From contig NZ_FOFL01000003.1 of the NCBI RefSeq assembly GCF_900110945.1, positions 124,001 to 188,000 on the forward strand: a stretch of DNA of 64,000 nt, written 5' to 3'. Shown here in pieces: positions 20,164 to 28,790 of the stretch (position 1 is the stretch's first letter; every line of letters starts with the position of its first letter). The DNA comes from Devosia sp. YR412 (GTDB taxonomy: Bacteria > Pseudomonadota > Alphaproteobacteria > Rhizobiales > Devosiaceae). Both the position numbers and the translations under genes were made by a program. Under the pieces are notes generated by a model. The model saw only the letters and a program-made list of their open reading frames with translations, was not told the origin of the DNA and did not search any database.

Positions 20164-20402
20164 TGCAAGGGTCCGCCATGGGTTTAATTGTTGGACCCTA
20201 TATGGCGGATGCGCGCAGAAATTGCCAGTGGCGGGGTCTTGCGGCTTCGTAAACTGGGCTGGTTAGCGGCTGATAAAGATAAAAATCTTCATATATCGTA
20301 AGGGTTTCGCACTTCATGGCGCCTTAACCAGAGTGGCAGGCAATGGACCACCAAAGGTGCATTCGCGGCTATGGTCCAATCGCACGAGTGGGGACGCCGG
20401 CA

Positions 20403-21563
20403 ATGAGCGAGACAGCGATGGAAAGCGCAAGAAAAGTGCAAGCTTTGACGCCGTTTGCTGCCATCTTGCCGCCTGTTTTGCCGCTTGACCAGGTCAGCCG
20501 CCCCGCCTGGGACGATCTGGTCGCCTCGTCCATCGAACCCAATGCCTTTTATGCGCCCAGTTACGCCCTGCCAGCTTTCGGTCTGAGCAAGACGCGTGCG
20601 CTGGTGGCCCATGCCGGTCAGATGCTGATCGGCCTGCTGCCGGTGGCTTCGGGCTGGTCGGTTCTCCGACTGCCGCTGCCGGTGCTTGTCGCGCACCAAC
20701 CCTATAGCCCGCTGACCGTGCCGCTGCTGTCGGACGCTCATGCCGAAGCGGCTGCCGGCGCTTTGATCGACGCTGCTGCTGCGAGTGGCGCGCGGGTGCT
20801 GTCGCTACCGTTGATGATGCTGGAAGGCCCGGCCTATGCGGCGCTGAGCGCGGCCATGGCCCAGCGCGGTATCGTGCCCACAATTCATAACCGCTACCAG
20901 CGTGCGGCGCAGGATGCGACGCAGGGTGCCGAGACCTATCTGCGCAATGGCTTGGGCTCGAAGCGACTCAAGGATTTCCGCCGGCTGCGCAATCGCCTCG
21001 ATGAGGAAGGTGCGGTCAGTTTCACCGTTCATACCGATCGCGCCGATGTCGTGGCGGCGCTGGATCGGTTCCTGGTGCTCGAAGCCCTCGGCTGGAAGGG
21101 CGCCGGCGGGACCGGGCTCGGCCAGAGCGATAACGATGCGTGTTTCGTGCGCGCAGCAGCTACGGCCGGTGCTTTCGAGATTGCCGAGCTGATGCTGGAT
21201 GAGCGCCTGATCGCCTCTGGCATCATCATGCGGCAGGGCGATCGCGCGTTCTTTTTCAAGATTGCCTATGACGAGACCCTGTCCCGTTACTCCCCGGGCG
21301 TGCAGCTCACGCTCGAACTGACGCGGCTGTTTGCCGCCGATCCGACCCTCAAGCTGGTCGATTCCACTGCCGATGCCGGCCACCCCATGATCGATCATGT
21401 GTGGCGCGAGCGGCTGGCGCTGGGCGACTTGCTGATTCCCACCCATCCCAACGACCCCATCGCCGCCGCCATCATCAAACTGATGGCTTTCCGACGCGGC
21501 CTGCGCAGCCGGCTCAAGACTTTGTGGCTCCGCATCAAGACCTTCAAGGAGAACCGGACATGA
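20403..21563 (+). CDS. BioF2-like/FemAB-like GNAT acyltransferase
   Basis: 386 residues from the ATG at 20403; an in-frame ATG at 20343 would add 20 residues and lacks a better ribosome site. The C-terminal half carries the BioF2-like (PF13480) GNAT pattern: RFLVLEALGWKG, AELMLDERLIASGIIMRQGD, FFFKIAYDETLSRYSPGVQL. Relatives include CelD/BcsL-type and FemAB-like enzymes that acylate or aminoacylate envelope polymers. The stop overlaps the next ATG in ATGA, so it is translationally coupled to the JmjC/cupin-like gene. The substrate is unknown; a product exported or attached to the envelope is an inference. Confidence 0.75.
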   Translation: MSETAMESARKVQALTPFAAILPPVLPLDQVSRPAWDDLVASSIEPNAFYAPSYALPAFGLSKTRALVAHAGQMLIGLLPVASGWSVLRLPLPVLVAHQPYSPLTVPLLSDAHAEAAAGALIDAAAASGARVLSLPLMMLEGPAYAALSAAMAQRGIVPTIHNRYQRAAQDATQGAETYLRNGLGSKRLKDFRRLRNRLDEEGAVSFTVHTDRADVVAALDRFLVLEALGWKGAGGTGLGQSDNDACFVRAAATAGAFEIAELMLDERLIASGIIMRQGDRAFFFKIAYDETLSRYSPGVQLTLELTRLFAADPTLKLVDSTADAGHPMIDHVWRERLALGDLLIPTHPNDPIAAAIIKLMAFRRGLRSRLKTLWLRIKTFKENRT

Positions 21564-22513
21564 CCGAACCACTGCTGACCGCCGATGATTCCGCCTTCAA
21601 GTCGCTGTTTCCCAACAAGCCGTTCCGCATCCGCCATAGCCTGGCCGGCGATCCGCGCCTGACTCTGCCGGCCATCCTTGAGCTGGTGAAGGCTTTGCCG
21701 CGCGATCGCATCGAATATAATTCGGGCAAGGCTGCGGTCAGCCAGGACCCGTCTTCCACCCCGCTGGTCGATCTCGACCCGGAAGACGTCATCACCCAGA
21801 TCGAGACCGCCGGCGCCTGGATGGTGCTGAAGCGCGTCGAGCATCACCCGGTCTATAAGGAATTGCTGGAAGAGGCGCTGGCCTCGGTGGCGATCGCCCA
21901 GGGCTACAAGAGCGCCAAGGATGCGCGCTTCACCGATATCCAGGGCTTCATGTTCGTCTCGTCGCCCAATTCGACGACGCCCTTCCATCTCGACAGCGAA
22001 GACAATTTCTTCGTGCAGATCCATGGCGACAAGCAGTTCGCCATCTATGACAATAGTGATCGGTCCATCGCCTCCGAGGACCAGATCGAGCATGCGATCA
22101 CCAAGCATCGTAACCTCAAGTTCGACGATGCCCATGCCGCGCTCGGCACGATCAACGAGCTGCAGCCGGGCGAGGGCGTGTTCGTGCCCTATATCTGGCC
22201 GCACTGGGTCAAGACCAAGTCCACCTATTCGATCTCGCTGGCCATCACCTGGAAGACCCCGGAAGTGAAGCGCCGTAACGATCTCTATGTGGCCAATTCC
22301 ATGCTGCGCGACCGTGGCTTCCCGCAGAAGGCGCCCGGCGTCAGCCCCGGCTGGGACGGCGCCAAGGTGGCCGCCGTGCAGACGCTAGCGCTTCTGGCTG
22401 CACCGCTGCGCAAGAGCGAGGGCCTGCGCAAGGTGATCCGCTCGATCGTGCTCGGCAAGGATGCCAATTATTACTATCGCGACAAGGCCAAGCCCAAGCA
22501 GATCGGCATGTAA
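21560..22513 (+). CDS. Cupin-like/JmjC-type Fe(II)/2-oxoglutarate oxygenase-like protein
   Basis: 317 residues. The double-stranded beta-helix core is marked by TTPFHLDSEDNFFVQIHG, giving a His-x-Asp pair, and by the distal histidine in FVPYIWPHWVKT, the metal triad of cupin_8/JmjC-type oxygenases. Family members hydroxylate protein, tRNA or small-molecule substrates; none can be assigned here. I start at the ATG at 21560 because it overlaps the preceding acyltransferase stop; the frame stays open upstream but runs inside that gene. The pairing with a FemAB-like enzyme suggests successive modification of one product. A hairpin terminator follows at 22537. Confidence 0.75.
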   Translation: MTEPLLTADDSAFKSLFPNKPFRIRHSLAGDPRLTLPAILELVKALPRDRIEYNSGKAAVSQDPSSTPLVDLDPEDVITQIETAGAWMVLKRVEHHPVYKELLEEALASVAIAQGYKSAKDARFTDIQGFMFVSSPNSTTPFHLDSEDNFFVQIHGDKQFAIYDNSDRSIASEDQIEHAITKHRNLKFDDAHAALGTINELQPGEGVFVPYIWPHWVKTKSTYSISLAITWKTPEVKRRNDLYVANSMLRDRGFPQKAPGVSPGWDGAKVAAVQTLALLAAPLRKSEGLRKVIRSIVLGKDANYYYRDKAKPKQIGM

Positions 22514-22536
22514 GCCGGCTGCAGGCCACGACACAG

Positions 22537-22563
22537 GCGGCTCGGGAAACCGGGCCGCTTTTT
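22537..22563 (+). terminator. Intrinsic terminator after the acyltransferase-oxygenase pair
   Basis: A GCGGCTCGG stem, GAAA tetraloop and CCGGGCCGC (one G-U pair), followed directly by TTTTT. It ends the plus-strand two-gene operon 24 bp past its stop codon. Confidence 0.85.
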
Positions 22564-22576
22564 GTTGGAAAATTGC

Positions 22577-23779
22577 CTAGCGCCGGCGCAGGTTGAAGAC
22601 GTAGCGGCGGGTCGCTTTGGCGGCATTCCAGAAAGCGGGCGTCTGCTTGATCAGGCGCTTCAGCGCACCGCGCTGCTTGGTGATGCCGGCAGCGATATGG
22701 CCCTTGAGGGTCAGCGGAATGAGGCTGTCGAACACCGGCTGCGGGTCGGTCCACTCCACCTTGTAGTCGAAATCGCCCAGGCCCATGTCGAAGGTCTCGA
22801 TGCCGGCCTCGAGCAATTGATCCATCAGCTCGGCGACCAGAATGCCGCTCAGGCTATAGCGCGCGGCCGGGCCGGCCGAGGTCGAATTGATATATTGCGA
22901 ATAGTGATTGCCCGCGGTGGCGCCCCAGGAGGTGGCGACGATCTCGTCGCCGGCCAGCAGCGCATGGACGCACAGCGCCGGACGCGTTTCGCCGAAGCTG
23001 GCAATGCTCAGCGCGCGGAAGAAATGGGTGAAGGGCGCTTTGGCGAAGATATTGTCGACGCCCATAGCATCGAAGCGCGCGCCGCGCTGTTCGATAAAGG
23101 TCGCCTGCACAAGGTCTAGCGTGGCTGCATCATCGACCCGCACCAGCCGGACCGGACCGAACTGCTCTTCCAGCCGCCGCCGGCCGCGATTGATATTGCT
23201 GCGGCGCTTGGTGGTCAGGCGATGTTCGACATAGGGCACCGGCGTGCCGCCAATGGCGGTGGCATAAAGGTTGGAGGGACCGGGCGAATGGGGCAGGGCC
23301 AGCACCGGATTGGCCACGCCCTGCCAGACCCGGGGCTGGCTCAAAAAGCTGATCAGATCGATGCCACCGGCGGCGCGCGCCAGCTGGTCGAAAATGCAGC
23401 GCAGATCGGCTGGTGTCGGCTGGAACTGCGGGGCAGAGAGGATCCAGTCGCTGTTGGATTGATGGCCGCCCAGCATGCGGGCCCGCACCACGCCATAGCG
23501 ATGTTCGACTAGCAGCGGCAGCACGGCGACAGGGCGATCCATATCGCTGACCACGGCCACGGCCACGCGTCCAGCCGGCTCGGCACCGGCGGCGAGCAGC
23601 GCCGCCACCCAGTCGTAGCGCTGATAGGGCGTCAGCACCCCATGGGTTTCAAGGCTGCGCCACGCCGCTTCAGCAGCGGCCATCGTGTCATGCACCACAA
23701 TATCCAGGCGCGCGTCGAGACGCACGCCCTCGATGGGCGGGTTGGCAGGAGCGGCCTGTATGGCGGTGATCTGCGTCAT
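22577..23779 (-). CDS. BioF2-like/FemAB-like GNAT acyltransferase (second copy)
   Basis: 400 residues from the ATG at 23779; a TTG eleven codons upstream is possible but less likely. It shows the same PF13480 architecture as the gene at 20403: RRSNINRGRRRLEEQFGPV, ATFIEQRGARFDAMG, VATSWGATAGNHYSQYI and a C-terminal FDMGLGDFDYKVEWTD, the last typical of CelD/BcsL-type proteins of exopolysaccharide clusters. It converges on the oxygenase gene and shares the terminator zone. The two acyltransferases are only distantly alike by eye, so they look like family members, not a recent duplication. Confidence 0.78.
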   Translation of the reverse strand: MTQITAIQAAPANPPIEGVRLDARLDIVVHDTMAAAEAAWRSLETHGVLTPYQRYDWVAALLAAGAEPAGRVAVAVVSDMDRPVAVLPLLVEHRYGVVRARMLGGHQSNSDWILSAPQFQPTPADLRCIFDQLARAAGGIDLISFLSQPRVWQGVANPVLALPHSPGPSNLYATAIGGTPVPYVEHRLTTKRRSNINRGRRRLEEQFGPVRLVRVDDAATLDLVQATFIEQRGARFDAMGVDNIFAKAPFTHFFRALSIASFGETRPALCVHALLAGDEIVATSWGATAGNHYSQYINSTSAGPAARYSLSGILVAELMDQLLEAGIETFDMGLGDFDYKVEWTDPQPVFDSLIPLTLKGHIAAGITKQRGALKRLIKQTPAFWNAAKATRRYVFNLRRR

Positions 23780-24110
23780 CGTCAGGTCGGACTTTGCAAT
23801 CGCTTGGAACAATTGCCTGCACAGTAGGGGCCAATTACCACTATTTCCTTAGTAGACGCATCAGATGTTTAGCGTCTGTACCGACGTGCCCTCCCGGCGT
23901 AGCCAGCTTTCCTTGACTCCTCGGCCCATTTCCCCTAAACGCACCCCGTTCATCAGGCTTTGCTCCTGACCAGCCGACCGGGGCCCCGCAAGGGTACCAC
24001 GATCCCGGAGGCCACCATCCGCCAGCGCGTTGCGCCCGCGGGTGTGCTTGGCGTTTGGACTGATGGATCTTATCTCTCTCGGATCACCCGAAGAGACAAA
24101 GGACCAAAAT
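23780..24110. other. Intergenic region before ffh, nothing recognised
   Basis: This 331-bp divergent region holds the promoters of the acyltransferase (minus) and ffh (plus). AGACAAAGGA directly precedes the ffh ATG. I looked for the small SRP RNA because of the ffh context and did not find its conserved GGAAG-containing apical hairpin. No coding frame of convincing composition is present. Confidence 0.5.
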
Positions 24111-25700
24111 ATGTTCGAGAGCCTTTCCGACCGGCTTGGCAAAATCTTCGAAGGTCTCCGCGGACGCGGCGCGCTTAATGCCGCCGACGTCGATGCAGCG
24201 ATGCGCGAAATCCGCCGCGCGCTGATCGAGGCCGACGTTTCGCTCGAAGTGGTCAAGGCTTTCGTCGAACAGGTGCGCGAGCGTGCCGTCGGCGCCGAAG
24301 TCACCCGCTCGGTCACTCCCGGCCAGCAGGTCGTCAAGATCGTCAATGACGAGCTGGTCGCCGTGCTGGGCACGACGGCGTCGCCGATCGATCTCAATGC
24401 GGTCGCGCCGGTGACGCTGCTGATGGTGGGTCTGCAGGGTTCGGGCAAGACCACGACCACGGCCAAGATCGCCAAGCGCCTGACCGACCGCCAGAAGAAA
24501 AAGGTCCTTCTCGCTTCGCTCGATACCCGTCGCCCCGCTGCCATGGAGCAGCTGCGCGTGTTGGGCGAGCAGGTCGGCGTCGATACCCTGCCGATCGTTG
24601 CCGGTGAAAACCCGGTGCAGATCGCCCGCCGCGCCGAGCGCGAAGGCCGTCTCGGCGGCTATGACGTTCTCATTCTCGATACGGCCGGCCGCACCCACAT
24701 CGACGAAGAGCTGATGGCCGAAACGGCCGAGATCAAGTCGATCGCCAATCCGCATGAAATCCTGCTGGTTGTCGATGCGCTGACCGGCCAGGACGCGATC
24801 AATGTTGCGCGCTCGTTTGACAGCCGCCTCGATATCACCGGCATCGTGCTCACCCGCGTCGATGGCGATGGCCGTGGCGGCGCAGCGCTCTCCATGCGCG
24901 CGGCCACCGGCAAGCCGATCAAGCTGATCGGCGTCGGCGAAAAAATGGATGCGCTGGAGGATTTCCATCCCAGCCGCATCGCTGACCGCATTCTTGGCAT
25001 GGGCGACATTGTTTCGCTGGTGGAAAAGGCCGCCGAGCACGTTTCTGCCGAAGATGCGCAGAAGATGGCCAAGAAGCTCAAGAAGGGCTCCTTCGACCTC
25101 GACGACCTGCGCAACCAGCTGATCCAGATGAAGAAGATGGGCGGCATGGGTGGCCTGATGGGCATGATGCCCGGCATGGGCCAGATCAAGAAGGCCATGG
25201 CCAATTCCAATGTCGACGAGAAGGTGTTCGATCGCCAGATCGCCATCATCAATTCGATGACCAAAAAAGAGCGTGCTGAACCCGACCTGCTCAATGCCAG
25301 CCGCCGCAAGCGTATCGCTGCCGGCGCGGGCGTCGAAGTGTCGGAAATCAACAAGCTCGCCAAGCAGCACCGCCAGATGGCGGATATGATGAAAAAGGTC
25401 AGTAAGGGCGGCATGGGTGCCCTGGGTGGCATGTTCGGCGGCAAGATGGGCGGAATGCTCGGCGGCATGCCCGACATGAGCAAGATGGACCCGGCGCAGC
25501 TTGAACAGATGGCGCGCCAGGCCGGTATTGACCCTTCCGCTCTCAAGGGCCTGCCCTCGGCAAGCCTGCCCGCTCCCAAGGCGCTGCCGTCCGATGTCGG
25601 CGCGCTGCTCAAGAATTCCGGCGGCCCATTGCTGCCCGGTCTCGGCGCCTCTGGCGCTCCCCGTTTCCCCGGCCTTCCCGGCCTGGGCAAGAAGAAATAG
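24111..25700 (+). CDS. ffh: Signal recognition particle protein Ffh
   Basis: Ffh binds signal sequences and 4.5S RNA, and with FtsY targets membrane proteins. The NG domain shows VGLQGSGKTTTTAKIA, LILDTAGRTHID and TRVDGDGRGGAALS. The M domain (about 300-460) contains methionine-rich finger segments such as KKMGGMGGLMGMMPGMG, and a Gly/Met/Pro-rich tail follows to residue 529. I chose the ATG at 24111 (MFESLSDRLGKIFEGLRG), which has AAGGA eight bases upstream; the open frame extends upstream without a ribosome site. rpsP follows 28 bp later. Confidence 0.97.
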   Translation: MFESLSDRLGKIFEGLRGRGALNAADVDAAMREIRRALIEADVSLEVVKAFVEQVRERAVGAEVTRSVTPGQQVVKIVNDELVAVLGTTASPIDLNAVAPVTLLMVGLQGSGKTTTTAKIAKRLTDRQKKKVLLASLDTRRPAAMEQLRVLGEQVGVDTLPIVAGENPVQIARRAEREGRLGGYDVLILDTAGRTHIDEELMAETAEIKSIANPHEILLVVDALTGQDAINVARSFDSRLDITGIVLTRVDGDGRGGAALSMRAATGKPIKLIGVGEKMDALEDFHPSRIADRILGMGDIVSLVEKAAEHVSAEDAQKMAKKLKKGSFDLDDLRNQLIQMKKMGGMGGLMGMMPGMGQIKKAMANSNVDEKVFDRQIAIINSMTKKERAEPDLLNASRRKRIAAGAGVEVSEINKLAKQHRQMADMMKKVSKGGMGALGGMFGGKMGGMLGGMPDMSKMDPAQLEQMARQAGIDPSALKGLPSASLPAPKALPSDVGALLKNSGGPLLPGLGASGAPRFPGLPGLGKKK

Positions 25701-25728
25701 TCGTTCAACCAAACTCTAGGATATCAAA

Positions 25729-26133
25729 ATGGCCCTGAAACTCCGTCTCGCCCGTGGTGGCACCAAGAAGCGTCCTTTCTACCATATCGTCGTTGCCGAT
25801 GCCCGTTCGCCGCGCGATGGCCGCTTCATCGAAAAGCTGGGCACCTTCAACCCGCTGCTGGCCAAGGACGCTGAAAACCGCGTCGTGCTGAACACCGACC
25901 GTGCCAAGCACTGGCTCGACGTCGGCGCCCAGCCGACCGACCGCGTGCTGCGTTTCCTCGACGTTGCCGGTCTCGTGAAGCGCGATGCGCGCAACAACCC
26001 GGAAAAGGCAATTCCCGGCGAGAAGGCCACGGCCCGTGCCGATGAGCGCGCTGCCAAGATCGCTGCCGCCGAAGAAGCCAAGAACGCCCCCAAGGAAGAA
26101 GCTCCGGCCGCTGAAGAAGCTGCTGCCGAGTAA
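25729..26133 (+). CDS. rpsP: 30S ribosomal protein S16
   Basis: The S16 core (residues 1-85; [20 protein letters not shown] at the N terminus) is followed by a long Ala/Glu/Lys-rich tail to residue 134, a common alphaproteobacterial extension. It helps assemble the 30S body. ffh lies immediately upstream, as in many bacteria. Unlike the usual rpsP-rimM-trmD-rplS order, a strong terminator comes right after it and leuB converges from the other side, so the partner genes must be elsewhere. Confidence 0.96.
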   Translation: MALKLRLARGGTKKRPFYHIVVADARSPRDGRFIEKLGTFNPLLAKDAENRVVLNTDRAKHWLDVGAQPTDRVLRFLDVAGLVKRDARNNPEKAIPGEKATARADERAAKIAAAEEAKNAPKEEAPAAEEAAAE

Positions 26134-26155
26134 GCTTTCGGGTAGTCCGAATGTG

Positions 26156-26186
26156 AAAAGCCCCGGTGGTGACACCGGGGCTTTTT
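26156..26186 (+). terminator. Strong intrinsic terminator after rpsP
   Basis: A perfect 13-bp stem (AAAAGCCCCGGTG at 26156-26168 pairing with 26173-26185), a GTGA loop and a T-run. It lies 23 bp after the rpsP stop and ends the ffh-rpsP transcript. Confidence 0.92.
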
Positions 26187-26220
26187 GTATTTTTGGCCAC
26201 TGATCCTGCCACCATCTCCC

Positions 26221-26347
26221 TGTCATCCCGGCGCAGGCCGTGATCCATCTCGAGATTTTGCTGCGGCCGCAAGGTGGTTCAATTGATCGCCCTAGCGGCG
26301 GCGGTCCCATCTCAGGATGGGCCCCGGCTCAAGGCCGGGGTGACACC
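26221..26347. repeat. Dispersed intergenic repeat, family A, copy 1
   Basis: About 127 bp beginning TGTCATCCCGG and ending GGCCGGGGTGACACC, with internal words ATCCATCTCGAGAT and GGATGGGCCCCGGCTCAAGG. The same arrangement recurs at 28272-28398 and, inverted, at 40903-41032. The ends are complementary, so the whole unit can fold on itself. It sits in the convergent rpsP/leuB gap. Confidence 0.85.
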
Positions 26348-26368
26348 GTGGGTGTGGAGGCTGTGGCG

Positions 26369-27469
26369 TCAGGCCTTGAGCTTGCCCAAAATCGCGGCGC
26401 CCATTTCTTCCGTGCCAACCGTCTTGCGATTGTCCTGCGCGATATCGCCCGTGCGCAAACCATCGGACAACACCGCCGAAATCGCATTCTCGATCTTGGT
26501 CGCCAGTTCGATCATGCCGAAGCTATAGCGCAGCGCCATGGCGACCGAGGCGATCATGGCGATCGGATTGGCAATGCCCTGGCCGGCGATATCGGGGGCC
26601 GAGCCATGCACGGGCTCGTAGAAGGCCTTGCGCTTGCCGGTGACCGGATCGGGCGCGCCGAGCGAGGCCGATGGCAGCATGCCGAGCGAGCCGGTCAGCA
26701 TGGCGGCGACGTCGGAGAGGATGTCGCCGAACAGGTTATCGGTGACCATGACGTCGAACTGCTTGGGGTTACGGACAAGCTGCATGGCGGCGTTGTCGGC
26801 CAGGATATGGTGCAGTTCGACATCGGGATAATCCTTGCCGATGCCTTTCACCACTTCGTCCCACAGCACGCCGGACTTCATGACATTCTTCTTGTCGGCC
26901 GAATGCACCTTGTTGTTGCGGGTGCGGGCGAGGTCGAAGGCGACGCGGGCGATGCGGTCGATTTCATAGGTCTCGTAGACCTGTGTATCGATGGCGCGCT
27001 TCTGGCCATTTTCGAGATCGGTGATGGTCTTGGGCTCGCCGAAATAGACGCCGCCGGTCAGCTCGCGCACGATGAGGATATCGAGGCCTTCGACCAGCTC
27101 GCGCTTCAGCGACGACGCATCGGCCAAGGCTGGATAGCAGATGGCGGGGCGCAGGTTGGCGAAGACGGCCATTTCCTTGCGCAGGCGCAGCAGCGCTGCT
27201 TCGGGGCGATGCTCATAGGGGACATTGTCCCACTTGGGACCGCCCACGGCGCCAAAGATCACCGCGTCGGCGGCCTTGGCTTTTTCGGTGTCCTCGTCGG
27301 TGATGGCGACCTGGTGCTTGTCGTAGGCCGAACCGCCGGCCAGACCGGTATCGGTCGAGAAATCGGTCAGCTGCTCGGCATTGGTCCAGGCGATCAGCTT
27401 TTCGACCTCGACCATGATTTCGGTGCCGATGCCGTCGCCGGGCAACAGGAATAGGGAATGGGGGGCCAC
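26369..27469 (-). CDS. leuB: 3-isopropylmalate dehydrogenase
   Basis: LeuB oxidises and decarboxylates 3-isopropylmalate in leucine synthesis. The 366-residue sequence starts [14 protein letters not shown] after a GTG at 27469 that has GAGGAGA five bases upstream; the frame continues 23 codons further without a better site. Signatures include [17 protein letters not shown] and [17 protein letters not shown] with its metal-binding aspartates. It stands alone on the minus strand, convergent with rpsP; leuD is 6 kb away at 33703 and leuC is not in the window. Confidence 0.96.
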   Translation of the reverse strand: MAPHSLFLLPGDGIGTEIMVEVEKLIAWTNAEQLTDFSTDTGLAGGSAYDKHQVAITDEDTEKAKAADAVIFGAVGGPKWDNVPYEHRPEAALLRLRKEMAVFANLRPAICYPALADASSLKRELVEGLDILIVRELTGGVYFGEPKTITDLENGQKRAIDTQVYETYEIDRIARVAFDLARTRNNKVHSADKKNVMKSGVLWDEVVKGIGKDYPDVELHHILADNAAMQLVRNPKQFDVMVTDNLFGDILSDVAAMLTGSLGMLPSASLGAPDPVTGKRKAFYEPVHGSAPDIAGQGIANPIAMIASVAMALRYSFGMIELATKIENAISAVLSDGLRTGDIAQDNRKTVGTEEMGAAILGKLKA

Positions 27470-27544
27470 GGTGGTCTCCTCGCCGTACTGGTGGTTACGC
27501 CTTTGCCGCACATAGCGGGATTTTGGCCTGAGACGCAAGCCAGA

Positions 27545-28195
27545 CTATGGATGCGGCGTGACGAATCCATTGGCATTGAACAGCACCCAGAAGCTGAGGA
27601 TATTGGTCAGCACATGGGCGATGGAGCTGTAAAATACCGAGCCGGTGCGCCAGGCGATCCAGCTCCACAGCAGGCCGGGCAGGGCGACGCCGGCCAGCAG
27701 CATGGGCCAGCCGCCGGGGAAGTTGAGGTTCTGGCTAAGGGCGAAGGGCAGGCAGGAGGCCGTGCCGAGCAGATAGGCGAGGGCAAAGCCGAGGCTGGGT
27801 CGATTGTGGAAGGCGGTCAGGAAACCGCCCCGCCAGGAGGCCTCCATCAGCGGGCCATTGAAGACGGCAACAGCCGCGGCCAGCATGGCGCCATGGGTGG
27901 TCAGCAGGGCCGTGTAGGGCACCAGCGCGGCGAGAAAGACCATACCGACCTGCACTAGCAGGAGAATTGGCACGAACCAGTCCCGCCAGGCCAGCCGCTC
28001 GGAGAATGTCTGGCCGCCATCCCTGTTCCAAACGTGGATGGCGATGACGGGAATACAGAAGGCGATCCAGTGGAAGGCCAGCGACAGCAGGAAGCCGGAT
28101 GGCCCGTTGATCGCGGTGAGCCTAGGCACCAGCACCACCAAAGCGCCAATCAGCGCCAGCGCATGCAGGACAAGGGCTATCTGGGAACGGGTCAT
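27545..28195 (-). CDS. CPBP-like (Abi) intramembrane protein, degenerate motif 1
   Basis: 216 residues with about seven hydrophobic segments. The layout matches CPBP/Abi intramembrane glutamic proteases: a MEASWRGGFL segment at motif 1, and FYSSIAHVLTNIL at the FxxxH-like motif near the C terminus. The canonical motif 1 is EExxxR; here the first glutamate is replaced by Met, so proteolytic activity is doubtful. Functions in the family range from prenyl-protein processing to bacteriocin immunity. It lies 75 bp upstream of leuB on the same strand; no functional link is evident. Confidence 0.6.
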   Translation of the reverse strand: MTRSQIALVLHALALIGALVVLVPRLTAINGPSGFLLSLAFHWIAFCIPVIAIHVWNRDGGQTFSERLAWRDWFVPILLLVQVGMVFLAALVPYTALLTTHGAMLAAAVAVFNGPLMEASWRGGFLTAFHNRPSLGFALAYLLGTASCLPFALSQNLNFPGGWPMLLAGVALPGLLWSWIAWRTGSVFYSSIAHVLTNILSFWVLFNANGFVTPHP

Positions 28196-28271
28196 GCGGG
28201 CTCGGGGATCGACGGTTCACGCCTATTGATCCAGAAGCCTGCCGTTGTGCAAGAGAGCTTGCACAAACGCG

Positions 28272-28398
28272 CTGTCATCCCGGCCTCGAGCCGGGATCCA
28301 TCTCGAGATCGTGCAGCAGCCGCGAGGTGGTCATACGATCGACCTTGCGGCTGTGCGTTCATCTCAGGATGGGCCCCGGCTCAAGGCAGGGGTGACAC
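28272..28398. repeat. Dispersed intergenic repeat, family A, copy 2
   Basis: TGTCATCCCGGCCTCGAGCC at the start and CAGGGGTGACACC at the end, with ATCCATCTCGAGATCGTGCA and TCATCTCAGGATGGGCCCCG inside. The same unit as 26221-26347, in the same orientation. It fills the gap between the CPBP-like gene and the 95-residue gene. Confidence 0.88.
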
Positions 28399-28424
28399 CG
28401 CGTTTGGGGTCGGCTTGGAGCGAA

Positions 28425-28712
28425 CTAGTTCGTCGTCCGCTCGACGATCTCGAAGTCATCGGCTGTCATATCGACCATCAGCGCCAGTTGCTGGCGGTCG
28501 AGTTCGGCCAGCCAAGCCGTCCAGGAGCAGGGGCTCATGCCATCGTCCTGGCTTTCGTGGCTGGGCTTTTCGCGTTTCTGGAAGCTGAGGCGCAGCTGCG
28601 AGCGTTCCTCCCCGAAACGGTTGCGCACCCGGGCGATGGCCGGGATTCCGTGCCGGTCCGATACCCAGTTCTGGATATCGCGATGGCGTGTCAAAGTATG
28701 CATCTGGGTCAT
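28425..28712 (-). CDS. Conserved small hypothetical protein
   Basis: 95 residues from an ATG at 28712 with GGGAGG six bases upstream. The visible pattern is HRDIQNWVSDRHGIPAIARV near the N terminus, then a basic QLRLSFQKREK, then MSPCSWTAWLAELDRQQLAL and an acidic DMTADDFEIVE. No membrane segment or signal peptide is present. It resembles short uncharacterised proteins that pair an R-x-I-x-x-W helix with a C-terminal W-x-x-W/F-x-x-x-F helix, but I cannot name a family. It sits between two repeat-bearing gaps and is probably monocistronic. Confidence 0.65.
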   Translation of the reverse strand: MTQMHTLTRHRDIQNWVSDRHGIPAIARVRNRFGEERSQLRLSFQKREKPSHESQDDGMSPCSWTAWLAELDRQQLALMVDMTADDFEIVERTTN

Positions 28713-28790
28713 TTTGGCCTCCCCGCCAATTGTTGTGTTTCTAACCACTCGCAATGATCCCGGTCCTCCACCGGTTGCATCACGAGGGTG

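Noticed and set aside
23780..24110. Small SRP RNA gene near ffh
   Set aside because: The conserved apical hairpin with GGAAG-type internal loop is not present on either strand.
24084..25712. 542-codon open frame antisense to ffh; similar long antisense frames lie over atpA (58444-60126) and atpG-atpD (60201-62600)
   Set aside because: They mirror the biased codon use of highly expressed GC-rich genes. Their products are rich in His, Arg and Leu with no family features, and no ribosome sites were found.
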